Part shown: piece after piece, positions 23,416 through 37,339 of the stretch
Layout of the letters: every line of letters begins with the position of its first letter
Numbering within the stretch: position 1 is the first letter of the stretch
Origin: Welwitschia mirabilis
Taxonomy: Eukaryota > Gnetophyta > Gnetopsida > Welwitschiales
DNA: 55,759 bases
Assembly (NCBI GenBank): GCA_051453625.1
Contig: JBOZIK010000001.1
Span: forward strand, 115,639,131 to 115,694,889
Direction of reading: 5' to 3'
Translations under genes and position numbers: made by a program
Notes under the pieces: model-generated
Told to the model about the DNA's origin: nothing
What the model saw: the letters and a program-made list of their open reading frames with translations, nothing else
Database searches by the model: none

Positions 23416-25914
23416 AATCCAAAAGACTAAATTTTATTTTATTCCCAAAATCCTAATAATATTCAAAGATTTTATTTTATTCCCAACAAAAAATTCTTAT
23501 TTTAGATGGAGTAATGGTAAAGATAATTTCTTTTGGTGTATTTATTTCCTTTTAATAAACTGGATATTGAACATGTTTTAGAAAGTTTTGAACTCTTGTT
23601 AGCATGTTTTTATAAATAAAATAATTTAATTTGCTTAAACACAAGGTTTCACATCAACTATTTATAAAATTCCTAATGTGCTAGATAACTTTATTATCTA
23701 TGAATTTTATTTTCTCTTAGGATTTCATGCCTTTCTATTTTGTGCTTAACATTTATACATTATGAATCTATGACAATTCATGAATTTTACCTTTTTTTAT
23801 TATGTATTAATATAATATTTTAAGTGTAAGAATAACTCTTAGAATTAGAGGAGTAATCTCTCATTTAACAAAGGGTAAACAAGTTGAAACATCAACATTC
23901 AGGGCATGAAAAATGGATTTATTCATTAGAATGGATAGGATGTAATAGTAAAATTTAATAATGAGTTTAGAAATAAAACCATCCCTAGATAAAGATCCAT
24001 TGATGTTTTCTTCTTTAAGACCTTAAATAATCTAGTTATGTAGATCTTCCAATATCAATAATGTGAATTGTTGCTTAAGGCAAATTCAGAAGTGATAGTA
24101 AAGGTCATTAGACTTTTTATAAAAACGTAAAAAGTATGTTTTTCTATTATAGTATGCTATAGATTGGGATTTTAGGGGTGCATTATAAATCCTTCCCTAA
24201 TACCATAGCAAAGTTATTAGACATTCCAAGAAGTGAATCCTATGATATAATATTTGGAATCTTTAAGTATACTACTAAATTCTAGCATGCTTATGATCTA
24301 TGTGGGAGAGAATTAAATTAGAAATCTATCACTAAATTTAAATCTCATCATTCCATAAAACTTTACTATGTGTTACCTCATTTTTAGCTATATAGGTCTT
24401 TCCATTAGTGGACACTATAATGAGATAATCCTATACTACTTAAAATTTGTCTATATGATATATACATAGGTAATAATAGATGATGTAATGATCATTTTTA
24501 GATATATGATTCATACATCATAAAATAAAAAATATAAATTAATATATGAGGTCCTAATTATGGAATTATTTAAGAAATTTAAAGTGTTCTTACCATAGTA
24601 AAATATCACAATCCTATATCTCACATAGCCTCTAAATTATTTCACATTAGTAGAAATGAATATCTTTAAGGAATATCCTATTTCACATTAGATTATAAAG
24701 TCTCATATCTCTAGTTAACCTCTAGAATCTCATCACTATGTTACTTTTCCTAGAGGTAATACAGATCCTATAATGGAGATGCTTTAGTTAATATTTACAT
24801 AATTTTATGAGAAATATTAGAGAAAAAATCAACTAATACATATTTAAAAGAAGAGTAAGAAGAGCATGAGACATAGCAACATAGAGCTAAAGCAATCACT
24901 AAAGCTAGTCTACTTAAAGACTCTAGAATATATTCCTTCCTTGGATTATCTAAGATCTTCCATAGAGAAATAAGAATAGGATAAGAAGGCATAACAAAAA
25001 AAGGATGAAGCAAAAAAAATAGAGAAGGAGGAGTCAAAGGAAGAGATCAGGAAATTGAAGTTAGAGGAGGAGGCACCAACATAGATACAATCACTTAGTT
25101 ATTGCCTTCATCATATAAAAAGACTTTCTTATCTCACTAAGTATTAAAAGAATTACCATAGTACCTTTAACATTGGTTCTAGTTTAGCATCTTTTTATCA
25201 TAGAAGTGACTCAGCCATTATTTACATTAAACTTTTAAATAACACACTTATTTTATGTTACAATGATAGTTTATGATTTAGAGACAAAGCCTAGCAAATG
25301 TTTATTTATTTTTTAATGCATTCTTTCTTTATGTTTCTTAGGTAATATCTAGACACTTATAATTCTTAGTACTTTAATTATGTAGCTAAATCAATATCAT
25401 TAATAATAAAGAGGTTGAATTAGTTGTGATGTTAACATAGAACACTTATAGCTTTTGAAAATTCATGGTTTATATTTCATCATGTCTAATATTTAAGCAT
25501 AATGTTCTTTCATAGTATTACACCTCTTGGCATGTGTAATTTTTCATAGTAGTATTCCTTAATGAGAGATTGTATGCTTTATGCCTTATCATGCTCATTT
25601 ACGCTTCTATAAAATCTACAAATGCATTTTCTTATTAGTATGTCTTTATATGATATTGTAATATTTTAACTTAGGAAAACCTAGATATAATTATGTTCAA
25701 TACATAATGGGTTGTGACCCTTTTCCACATAATGTATGAGTTTATACAAATTATTTATATCTCTATGTTTCTTCATTAATCTTGTATCATATTATAAAAT
25801 ATGTAAGAGAAACTTAGATGGAGGGGAAGCATAGGTCTAGTAGAGTATAAAAGTAAATTTGGTTATCATCAGTGATAAAGGAGAAGATTATTGCACCTCT
25901 TAATCATGTATTGA
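23416..25914. other. Interior between copia-like repeats, no gene recognised
   Basis: If the flanking repeats are an LTR pair, this 2.5-kb interior is too short for gag-pol. It holds only scraps, such as a Lys/Glu-rich plus-strand stretch near 24965-25075. That would fit a non-autonomous or internally deleted element. Confidence 0.3.
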
Positions 25915-26650
25915 TGATCAACCAAATTTCAAATAAGATTTATAATGCTATGCATAACTTTTATAGGTTATAAATGACTCTTGGATTTAAAAGTGATATT
26001 AGCCATATGAAATTCAACCAAAATTTAATGGAAGGTAATGTTCTAAAGTGGAAAAAAACTTCTAGATGTTCAATTAGATATGATAGGAGATCACACCCCT
26101 ATAGTAAAGATAAAAATTTGAAAAATTTATCAAGGGATCAACTAACTAGGAACAACTGTTAACTAGTCAGGGAATTAATCATATCTAGATAGGATATTAA
26201 TTTATTTAAATTCAAATATGAAAAAATAAAACACTACAAGTAGGCATTATAAAGTGAAGATGACTATTTGTTTTACCTGTTGAAAGATAAGATGAGCATT
26301 TTGATTTATTATAATATCTATCTATCTTATGATCATGATCCTTAGTAGTAAAAAGCATGTTTCTATATAATATAAATTCTATTGTACTTTACAACAACTT
26401 TTATATCTCCAATCATTCAACTATAATTATGGAAAAAGCATATTCCATATCTTTCTAATTATTATATCATTCTTCTTCATTATTCCTGATTAGAGAAAAG
26501 CATTCAATAAGCTTGATGGCTAAGGATTATCATAAATCCAATTGTACTTAGGTGAGGACTATCATAAAGTAATAGACTTATTTCATCATCCTTGTGTGCT
26601 TTTCATTGTTCTTACATTTCTTTCCTTTATGATTTTACTTTAGATCATTA
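25915..26650 (+). repeat. Copia-like LTR, right copy
   Basis: Partner of 22650-23415, about 3.26 kb away in the same orientation. The 62-codon open frame at 25974-26162 lies inside the repeat and is not a gene. A TTTATTTACCCCTTTATTTT stretch near 26751 resembles the pyrimidine-rich end of many copia LTRs, so the true end may be near 26765. Confidence 0.45.
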
Positions 26651-27078
26651 TAAAATTTCATTATAACATCATGCAAATTGATTAATTATGTTTTATCATT
26701 AGAATCTATATTAGTTAAAAATTTAAAAGCAAAAATTATTATTATCTTTTTATTTACCCCTTTATTTTAGAAACTTTGGTCTTAATGAAGGAAGGATTAA
26801 AGTCATGATTTTGGGGTATAGATTCAAGAAATATTTTAAATCTAAGACCATTGATTTTCAAAAAATAATTTTAAGGATGAATATATTAACAACATAATGA
26901 GAAAACACCTATAGTATTAAAAAAGGTTTAATTCATTTAGGCATAAGTTTATTAAAGTTTTTTTAAAATTTTAAATTATGTAGTAAAAATAGTTGTTACA
27001 TTGAGGAAGTTTCTTATGAATATGCTTATCAAGACAAGCTTATTTTTGAGGTTCACATTATAATAATTTAATAGGTTT

Positions 27079-27660
27079 TCAATTCCATTCACAGATGGAT
27101 GTTACATCATGGGTATTTATCAAATCGATGATTTCAAAATCATTTATGAAATTCCTTTTTATTACATTAAAGACTTCTAGTCTTGTGTTCATTTTTTTGA
27201 ATGACATCTTTACTATTCCATTTATATAATTTATAAGAGCATTTGAGATGACTAGGAATGACCTTATTAAGATAAGCAAACATTTCTTTAGATTATTATC
27301 CATTTCTAAGACCATTAACTTCATTAAGTAGAAATATTTATCAACTTATATCAAGATGTCTTTAATTATTCTTGTTGGTACCATAGTTGATTAGTTAGCA
27401 AATAGTAATGTCATTATTGTTTGCTTTAATTTACCTAGGTTATTTGAATATTAAATAGTTCATTATATTAATGATATATCCTGAGTTCAATAAGATTCTG
27501 TCTATCTTTTTATTTCTAATAATGCATGAGATTGTCATGAAGCTAAGATCTTTAAACTTAAGTACAAGCCTGTTTTAAATTATAACACTCACATATTAGC
27601 CAAGAAAGTTCTTTTTTTAATATGTATTTTCCTCTTTACCATGCACATATCTTTTAAGAG
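27079..27660 (-). pseudogene. Ty3/gypsy gag-protease relic (element C)
   Basis: The minus strand from 27660 reads LLKDMCMVKRKIHIKKRTFL, then, after decay, a stretch corresponding to the retropepsin active site (expected LDLGAS, here roughly IELR), INIMNYLIFK, and LGKLKQTIMTLLFAN. It ends with an 81-codon open frame 27079-27324 reading MKLMVLEMD..., LILIRSFLVISNALINYING and VKMSFKKMN. This order is diagnostic of the protease region of Athila-like plant gypsy elements (the family has PLILGRPFLATSNALI). At least six stops and one frameshift are present, and the catalytic DTG/DLG is lost. No reverse transcriptase follows; a copia-like LTR lies below it instead. Confidence 0.8.
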
Positions 27661-29524
27661 ACTTGGCATAATACGATATTTATTTGATGACATTCAAAAG
27701 TTGACGTTAACTTCTTAAGGTTTGTAGGTGTTCTTCTATAAGTTGTTTCTTCACTAGTAATATAAGATATTTTAAAAATAGGAATTTTTACAATTATTTT
27801 ATCTAAATTTACATACATCATTCTCTTTTTCTTTCTCAATTTCAAGTGTGAATTAAAATAAGAGTTGATAAGTGAAAGGCTTATCTTTAGGTGGTTAAAT
27901 ACTTTCATTAATCTAGGTACCACTTCTAAGTGAGATAGCATTAAGTTTCTTAATCTCACCTAATTATTTATGTATAATTACCTCCTTTAGCTTGGAAATA
28001 GATTGGGATGGAAGTGTATTCTTTTCTCTCTCTTACATGACTACTAGTTAGTATGCAGTGGTAGTTTAAAAGAGAAGGTTTATTTCTTACTTTAAACATT
28101 AGATGATTTTGGTTACTTATTTATTAAATTTTTCTTATTTCTTGTTCATAATCATTCGAGACTTCATAGATTATTTCAAATTTTTCTCCAAGGATTTTCT
28201 TAGAGATTAAATGGAAGAGAGAAAGAAAGGTTATTATTATTAAGATCACTAGATAATATAGAAGGAGGAGTAGAAAAAGGGATTTCATTTAAGGTTTTGT
28301 TTGAAAGTGCAAGTGAAAGAGATGGAAAAACATGTGTAGACTCTTTAAGTTGGTTTATTTCATTGAAAGGTATAAGTATATTCTTTATTAATTTTGTTTA
28401 ATTTTCAATTTCTTCTTCTTTATTTCTCTTCTTCTCATTGTTGACTTCATTATTACTTGGTTGAATGCTCTATTTACTTTCTTCATTATGTTCTTTGATA
28501 ATATCTACTTCTTCTTCAGTGTCTTTATCTATATCATTGACTATATCTTGATCTTCTTTATTGAAATCATTATTATTTTATTGAGGATGATTTTTCTCTT
28601 CTAAGTTGATGGATTCCTCAAAAAATCATTAAAAATATTATAGAAATAAAAGTTTTTATTGTCTTCATTATGTGATGGAGTTTTTATATTCCCTAAGTTG
28701 ATTCTTCTTCCTCTTTGTTGAATAATTTTGTTAATTATAAACTATAATCCTTATTTTTTTATTATTGAGTTGCTTTTTTTTGACTGTCACCTTGGACTGT
28801 CATCTAAACAATAAGAGTGGATGACTCCCTTCATAATGTAAATTCTCATTGATTTCATTTCATTACTTAAATTCTCCTTTAATCTCATATGTTGAACTTA
28901 TCTTAAAGGTTCAACCCCTTCATCATCATTATAAAGTAAGTGAGATCTAGGAATATGATCTAATATTTTAATATCATCATCATCTTTTTATTCAGCATTC
29001 TTATCATCTTGTTGCATGTTATTATTTTTTAATTCATTAGATTTATTAGAAGGAAAAATGTGATAATTATGTTTATCATACATTAAAGAATTTTTAGATT
29101 TCTCATGAGTTAATTATTTTACTTCATCTTTAATTTCTAATAGTAATTGAATGGGGTTATAACCTAGTTCATCATCTAAGAAATAATTATCTTCATCCTT
29201 CTTGTTAAATAATGGAGTTGAATCATTATTATTTTCTTTTATTGTTCATCGACTAATAAGTTTGATATTGTAGGTTGATTCCATTTTCTATGTTAAAGCA
29301 AGAATTATTGTTATTTATTATTTTAAAGTTTTACTCATGTTTTTCAAAGTGGGATGCAGTAGGATAGGTTTATTGTGTAAAAGAACCTTGAGATTTTTGA
29401 ATTTGTAATAAATTTTGTTGAAATATTCCAATCAAATTTTCTAAATTCTTATTGGTATTTTCTGGGCTTATTTTCATTTTGTTAACCATTTCTATTACTG
29501 AGTTATTTATTTCTTTATAGTAAC
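27661..29524 (-). pseudogene. Probable decayed gag body of element C
   Basis: It lies between the gag N-terminal relic and the protease of the same element, in the expected place for gag. Minus-strand frames are acidic and Asn/Glu-rich, with a 101-codon open stretch at 27654-27959 that I do not recognise. No conserved gag core could be read. The call rests on position. Confidence 0.4.
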
Positions 29525-30100
29525 CTATGGTAGATGGATCTTATACTTCATGATAATAAATGGGGATGGTTGTTCTTCAAAGTAACTCATAGAAGATGGT
29601 TTTTCTTCACAATGACTCATGAGAGATGGTTGGGATTCATTAAAATGATTGTAAAATATTTCACTAGATGAGGTGAAATCCCTAAAATGTTGTAAATCAT
29701 CATCATTATTTCCATTTGAAATTTGAAAATAAGGAGGGAAAAAAATAAAAAGTTTAAAAAGAGGAAGGGGTCCTAGTAACAACATCATTTGAAGTTCCTG
29801 AAAATTGTTCTTAAAAGATTTCTATAAGTGTTTTATTTCTATTATTCTTAGAATTTCTATCTTTTTCCTCCTTTATTCAGTTCTCATTTTAGCCAATATT
29901 TTTTATAATGCTCTTTTATCATTATCCTGAGTAGTAAATGAAAAGGATGAACAAGAAGAATTTTTGATTTTAAGTTCTAAATTATTATTAGGAGATAAGT
30001 TATAAGATTTTTTTTTCGCATGTCTACTTCTAGAAATTCTCTCCCCTATAGTAATATTTGCATTTGAACTAGAGGATTCTATCATGTTTATATTCAGCAA
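29525..30100 (-). pseudogene. Gag N-terminal relic of element C
   Basis: Two minus-strand open stretches in a row. The first (29903-30100) starts MLNINMIESSSSNANITIG and contains a basic RSRHAKKKSYN patch. The second (29525-29788) is Asp/Glu/Ser-rich. The first is the first sizeable ATG frame downstream of LTR C and its primer site, so it is placed as the gag start. The family match is weak on its own. Confidence 0.4.
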
Positions 30101-30810
30101 TGGTACTTATTAATAAGAAGAGGATAAAACGATTTTTCTTCTGTTCTATTATTTTCACTACTACTATTTAAAAGATTTAGTTCTAAAATCACAAAAGCAA
30201 AAAAAAATTTGTTCAAATCTTGGAAATTACATACCTTGGGTGTGAATACTTATATTTTATTTTTTATCAAGTAAGTCTTTTTTGATATGTTCTGAGTAAT
30301 CTTCATTCCCTTGGTTGTTTCAACTTTTCACTAGATTTTATCAAGTTCCTACATGCTTAGCAAAATATTTGCTTATTCATCATATTTCTCATTTAGATGA
30401 TATTCTAGATGATTAAAAAACAAAAAACAAAAAAGTAGAGAAAATAGAAAATAGAACCACCAAAAAATAGAACAAAAACATACTATTAGTTATCTTCCAG
30501 TGCCATCAAGACATCAGAGAAGATGATATCAATCTATTATATGGTCGTAGACTAAAAACAAAGCTATTAAGAAGAAAAGAAGGAAAAAACATAGTCATCT
30601 TAAACCTAGACCATCATATTCCTATGTCGTTTAGATGAAAGATAGGAGAATAGGTTAAAACATGTGTAACAAAAAATTAAAAACACAAAAGAAAATGTGG
30701 AAAGAAAAAGTATAATATTTATAATAAAAATACAATTCTATCATAAACAAATACCTAAATTAGAATTCAAGGCCCCTATCTAGGTAATGATAATTCTCAA
30801 AATTCTTATA

Positions 30811-30835
30811 GCCTTTCCTAGCAATGGTACTAAGA
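30811..30835 (-). other. Primer-binding site of element C
   Basis: On the minus strand, directly after the LTR end: TCTTAGTACCATTGCTAGGA. It aligns with element A's site (TTGGCACCGTTTTTAGGG), and thus points to the same tRNA type. Confidence 0.6.
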
Positions 30836-32086
30836 TGTTATAGTGTGTATTTATGTGATATTAAATCCTTAGTTAAATCCTATTAGGGATCTACACAAAC
30901 ATAACATACTAATATAGATGGAAGTGGATTCAAATGTTGTAATCTGTTAAACGCACTAGGATTAAAGCTAGAGAATCACTTTTTTATAAAGTATTTTTTT
31001 GTATTTTTCTTTTAAGATTTAAAATGAAAATCAACAATGCAAAAAAATAAACACATAATGCAGATGCAAATGAAAAATATTCTAAATGAAATATCTATCT
31101 AACTACTAAATCTTTGTTATCAAGGTCATCCTTGTATAATCTAGATTAATTACAAAAACTATCACTAACCAAAACTAACATAGGATATCAAGTACATCAA
31201 ATAAAACATGAAAATATTCAATAATTAATCTAGAAAATATAGAATGCAATGCAAGTTCCTAAACTAATGATTTCAACCCTAATAAAAATTGTTCTTAATG
31301 ATCTATATTACTAATGAAGTTGTCATAGGATTATAAGCAACATAAATCATAAGGGGTATGCATATGAATATGAATAAAAATGAAAAAATGATTTTCATTA
31401 AAATTTTAATCAACATCTTCTTATAAACCAATATCACCTTAATGAAGAAGACATGGATCAACACCAAGAGAAATCCCTCTCTATAATTAATGGATAGAAC
31501 TTCAGCCATTCAATATCTTATCATAAGAATTTTTGGTGCAACAAAGATGATTAGAGTTAAAGATGAAGGTGATATTTATTAACAACAATATATTCAAAAA
31601 TAGATAATTATAACATAGACATAAGAAACCTTAATAGCATTAAAAAGTGCATGATACACTGCACAAGTTTGGTAAAGTTTAATACATTGAATAAATTTAG
31701 ATTATCATCTTATGTATCATTTAGATGATGGTTGAGATGATTACATGTTAAGAGATGTTTATACTTAGCTTTCATGTTGGTTTAGTTAGCATCCTAGTCA
31801 GCATGCAAGTGGTGTTGTTTAGATGGTCATCTAGATGATGGAGGATACAACAAACTTCTTTAAGCTTTTTTATCAAATGAATTTGGCCCTTTAGAACAAT
31901 AATTCCTCCTTAAAATGTGAAGTATTATAATTAATCCAAAATATCTCTAAATGTACTAGTAATTATGCATTTCTATGATTTTCTCCTTGACCCTTAATGA
32001 TCATCATTTTCTACTTAAACTTATCTAATGTCTTGGAAAACTATTTAAAATACCCCCTTAAAAACATACAATTTGGCATCATAACA
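30836..32086 (-). repeat. LTR C (5' LTR of element C)
   Basis: It starts TGTTATAGTGTGTATTTATG and ends TTTGGCATCATAACA, matching the ends of LTRs A, B and D. Internal shared blocks are AACATACTAATAT.(G)A(G)TGG, AGCAACATAAA(T/C), TATCATAAGAATTT..GGTG and a CATTTAGATGATGG block corresponding to the CATCTGGA(C/T)GATG block in A. It is clearly more diverged than B and D are from each other. The 68-codon open frame at 31303-31509 lies inside it. Confidence 0.75.
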
Positions 32087-32471
32087 TTAGTCATCTAATG
32101 ATTTTCGTTTCATCTAATTTCTATAGAAACCTATGATTTTTGATTCATCTGCACCAAGCATTGATAGTCCTTGTAATCTCCACACCACTAAAACCATCCT
32201 CGAGTTTACCTGATCTATGTTTTTATATCTTAATAGGACCCTTAATTACCCTTACAAGTGCCATCATCTATTCTTTTTTTATGTATTTGACTTTCTCTTG
32301 CAATGTTATTTTAGGTTCCTCTTGGTTTATAGCTCATTGGTGAGCCTGTTTCCATATCTGAAATCCAGTTATTCTTCCTTCACTTCATTTTTTACCTTAT
32401 TAACTTTTATTTTCATTTTTCTTTTATCTTAATTTATTTTTATTTCTTTTATTATATCATTTTAGGCTATC

Positions 32472-32795
32472 ATGAGTGGAAGAGTAGACCATTTTTTGAA
32501 AGAAGACATCTTCACATCATATCTTACTTTATTTGTATCCTTGTATCTTAATAAAATTCAAGTAGGAAATTGGAATTATTTACTAAAGGAGGATGGTATC
32601 CACTACATTTAAAAGGATATTTTAGAATTATATGAGAATGTAACAATTAATAAAGATAATCTTTAGATAATCCATTCCTTTATTTAATACAATTCCTTTA
32701 TTATTTCACTTAGTGATGTAGAAGCCTTATTAGGAGTTGAGCATCATAATAGTTTTTCTTATATGATTTTTAATTTCCTTAGATATTTTTTATGA
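32472..32795 (+). pseudogene. Degenerate ORF, unrecognised (probably element-encoded)
   Basis: A single plus-strand frame of 108 codons, including the final stop, runs MSGRVDHFLKEDIFTSYLTL, then VGNWNYLLKEDGIHYI, a stop, and later LSDVEALLGVEHHNSFSYM, with three internal stops and no frameshift. The amino-acid make-up is that of a real protein rather than AT noise. Family unknown to me; an accessory ORF of a plant LTR element is the best guess. A charged minus-strand open frame at 33066-33317 nearby is also unrecognised. Confidence 0.3.
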
Positions 32796-35700
32796 TATAC
32801 CTAATGTTGTAGATATACCAAATAGAGAAGGAGATCTACCTTATAAATAGCTTTATAAGAAGTAACTTATACTATTTAGGTTTATCATTTGAAATGTCTT
32901 AATCACATCTCATGTAACTGATGCCTATGGTAGCTACCTTGATACGATTAGGATTATCCAAAAAAATAAATTGTTTTATTTTGTCAAATTTCTCTTTACT
33001 ACTATAACTAACAATATGAACCATAAGGGTAATCTTCCCTTTCCTTAACTAGTTTCAAAATTAATCTAAAATTCCTTGTCTTGCAACTTATAATTTGAGG
33101 GATGGGATAAAACTTCTATTAATACCATTATCCCAAAAAAATAATCAAACTTATCAAGTGTAAGAATTAGTATTGGATTCCAAGAGGTCTTCAAGAGATT
33201 CAAGAACAAAAAGAACATCCTTAAATGACTACTTCTTCTTCTCAATCTCTTCATTCTTACTATTATCCACCCACTAGAAGAAGAAATGAGAAGGCTCTTA
33301 TTGATGGAACATTTCATGCCCCTTATTCTCCATAGTATTTTTTACTTGTCCTTTCACTAATCATAGACATTTCTCTACTACTTTAAGTGATACATTTTTA
33401 TAGGAAGTTATCAAATCTCAAAGGATTTAGATTAAGAAGTTATGAGAGAAGATGAAGAATATTGTAAAGAAATAAAATAAAATGTTCAAAAAGCAATAAA
33501 AAATGGATGAAAAGTTAGAGAGATTTTCCTCTTATTAAATATTAATAAGTTAATTTCTTTCACCCTCTCACTCTTTTACATTTTCACATCTGTAATTTTC
33601 AATTGTAATAACTATCTTATACTTACATCTTATTTTATTGTAATTTATTTTGAACCTAATAAAAAATTAATATGAATTTCTATTTATATAAATTTGGTTT
33701 TACTTCTAAACTGATACTTAACTATAAAACTATTAATTTGGCTCCTAAGCTTTAAAATGTAAGATTTAATGCATAAATCTTAATAAAGTCAATGCCACTA
33801 ATATTCCTAACTTGTACTACTACCTTAACCTCTGTAGCTAGATTCTCTTTTTTCATAGACATTCTACATCACATTTCCTATGTTTTTAGCACTCAGGTCT
33901 CTACTAAAATTTACAAAAATTGACTAATTCAGATTTATCATTTACTCTTTTATTTCAAAATCATCACATTAACTTTTTATTTTTCTGTATTTTTAAATTT
34001 TTTAGGTACTTTTCATAGTCATACATTTTAAATTTAGTAGTATAAGACATTACAATTAAAGATTCATCCTTGGTTTTTAGTATTTCATTTGCATTATGTT
34101 ACATTTTATTTTTTTCTAATCTAATCAAGTAGTGCACATTTTCTTTTCAGTAATTTTCCTTTATAGCTCACTCTAAACTACATTAGCACATGTATCATTC
34201 ACTCCTATTGTATTCAAATTTAATTTTTCATCTTTTAAACTTTAAAAATAAAGTTTAGTCTTAGTTGGAGGGAGTAGAATTTGCACTTAAGTACTTTTTT
34301 TTCATGCTCTATCTTTTACTTAAGTGTAATTTTAAAGTACATTAACTAAATTTTTTAAACTTCCTTTATATTTTATATTTGATTGAGTTGATTTGCATTT
34401 TTTTCCTTGTTATCTATTTTTTCAATGTACTTTTTACTAAGGGACTAGAAAAAGATTGGTTGAGTTATACTAACACATAAAAATTAACATTTACATTAAG
34501 AAATTAAGACTTTAATAGTATGTCTTATTGCTCATTATGATAATTTTATGAATTTATTATGTTCAAGGCCACAGAAATTCTATTTTACTAATAATATGAC
34601 TTAACACTATCATTTTGTAGGATAAATGTATCATCAGGAGCATTATGGCAAACGATGGAGGTGTGGTGAGCATAATTGATAGCAATGCTAGTTCTAAGAG
34701 CAGTGGAACTTAAGTTTGAGTAGAATAGTGTCAAATTTATATTCCTAAATTTTCTTCCTATAAGAAATCTATTCTAATCATTTCTACAAATAAAAGTTAA
34801 ATGAAAAACATTTTCTAATATGAACCCCTTAAGTTAGCCAGATGACTAAAGAATAATTTTATGTACTTTGGACATTCTTTATAATGACCCATTTAGGCCT
34901 TTTAAACCCCAATTATAAATCCTAATTTTAGCTTATAAATACCCTACCTATATTCACTTGTAAACATCACTTCATATCATATCATTATAAAAAATATTGG
35001 AGATCTAATTATGAGTTCTTTTTAAGTCTTCCATAGGGATGGGCTAGCCATCAAGCTAGCATAATGCTTCTTGGTTTAACATGAGCACATTTTTAAATTG
35101 TATGCTTTTATACATTATTACTGCATTAATTTGATACCAAGTTGTAATTGTTTAATACTTATTATGCTTAGGCTTGACAAATTCATACTTTTAATTTAAA
35201 ATATATTTAATGATTCTCTTTTTCATTTTAGCTTACATAACCTACATTTTTACTTGATTGATCTTGAGAGATCTATCCATTCCATGCTTATTTTCTTCTT
35301 GTTATATCATCCTCATATATATGATCAATGATATTATGCTAGTGTGCTTGATCTTGGACTACATAAACGCTCATGTTTATGATGGATTATATCATTATGA
35401 TTGAGTTGGAAGTAAAAAAGATACATGATTTCAATTTAGTACTTATGCTTTTTCATGAAGTTATTATATTAATTTGAATGTAATATCCCACTCCTAGATC
35501 TCTCATATAATTTTACTCTCTATTATTCATTATCATTATGTATGCTTTACTAAGAGCTTTTGTAATCTATCTCTATGGAAGAATAACACTAGGACTATAC
35601 TGTAAAGTAAAGTCATAGTATTATTGCTAGAAGTCAGCTTTACCCATGCAAGATTTGTATCCCAAGGTTGATCTTACTATTTACCATAAATTAACAATAG

Positions 35701-37339
35701 ACACAAGTGTAGCGAGATTTCACCATGAGCAAATAGTATAAATAATAAGTAAAAAGGAAAATTTAAACATTGTAATATAATATTTAACTAATTAATAATA
35801 ATTAAGTAATAATATAACACTATAAACAATGTTTTAACGTGTTATATTTACAAAGGTGGTTTAGTTATGAACCACCTATTTTAGTGTTTAATTAACATTA
35901 TGTGCCTTTAATGCATTATCAAACTTTTTCTTATCTAATGTGTGATTGAAATTAATTTTATTTTCTTCTTAATCTTCATCTTTTTGTCATGTATTAATAA
36001 CTCAAAAAATACCATGATTCTATGCTTTAAAAATTAATGGTTCTAATAGGTGAATCTCAATTTTAAAAATTATATTAAAAGCTTCTATTTATGAGTTAAT
36101 ATAATTTAATTTATAACTTTCTAAAGAGTATAATAACATAACATAAATGGTTTAGTAAATAGATTTTATTAAAGCTTTGGATGAGATACCAAAATAAACC
36201 GTATTATGTTAAATAATGGTAAAAATATAAGAGTATGAGGTATGTTTGTATAAGGTAATTTTAGAATGTAAAGTTATTTTAGATTTTTTTTTTTGATAGA
36301 ATTCGATGTCTATATTTCTATAAGAAATAAATCATTAAGATTTTAGTATGTATTTTATGATTACTTTGTTGTTGCACTCAAAGTCAATAAAATATAATGC
36401 AAAGAATGTGTTATTGATGTTGTATCTTCATGGTCTAGACTTGGCATTATCCTACATGAAAATATTGAAAAAAGTTATTTTATGATCTTATATTTGAAAC
36501 TTGAGAAAAAGCTTGAACACAAATGTATATTAGATATGTGATAAAGCTATTAACATAGATTTCATATTTTTAATCTTTAAACAATCATGCAGTCTTACTC
36601 ATTTCTCATTTATAATATACATTTAACAAGAGTTATTTGTATTTAATATGTAAAAAAAACTATAAATAAATTATAAAGTTATTATCATATAAAAATAAAG
36701 TATTTTATTTACCCTTTTATTATATTTTTTTCTTGTTTATGTTTTATAATTTTTTTAATAGTAACTTTAGTGTAAGTAATGATACTAGATTAATAACTAA
36801 TCAAAAATTTATATGAAGCTTTAAAAATGCAATAAAAGCTTCTGTAATTCTAATTTAAACTAGCAAGTACTTAGATCTATATTTAATTAAAGATTATGTT
36901 ATCACTACTTTTATTTATACTATTGTATTTTTATTTTTCATTTTTATTTTATTTTTTAAATCAAGTTAATGCATGAAAATTTATATCATGCTTACTAGGC
37001 TTATTGGATTTCTTAATTGGTGAAAATTCATGGATGATCCTCTTCTCCTAGGTTAGCCATTAAGTGTTAAGGTTTCACTTATAATTCATAGCAAAATGTT
37101 AAAGTCCATACTTGGATGCAAATTAAATACATATTATGAAATTATCATTATCTAATATTAAGTCATAAAGAACCATCAAATTAAGTACTATCTATACTTG
37201 CCCCTTCTAGTTATCTATTAATGACACACCAAATACTATCCAATGTTACTAATGAATTAAAGATGCTTATAGGATAAATTGGATGAGTTAGAAGAAAATA
37301 TAGATCATATATTTAATTACTAGTAAGACATGAAGAAGC
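32796..37339. other. No gene recognised; LTR-like patches
   Basis: Mostly featureless AT-rich sequence. Near 34880-35080 there is a promoter-like patch (GCTTATAAATACC) followed by GGGATGGGCTAGCCATCAAG. The latter resembles, in inverse orientation, the GCTAGCCTTAAGGCTAGC block of the E LTR near 44537. It could be part of an inverted E-type LTR. Nothing else is supportable. Confidence 0.3.

Noticed and set aside
24795-25037. 80-codon minus-strand ORF
   Set aside because: Hydrophobic, low-complexity translation of AT-rich repeat interior; no family resemblance and no matching neighbours.
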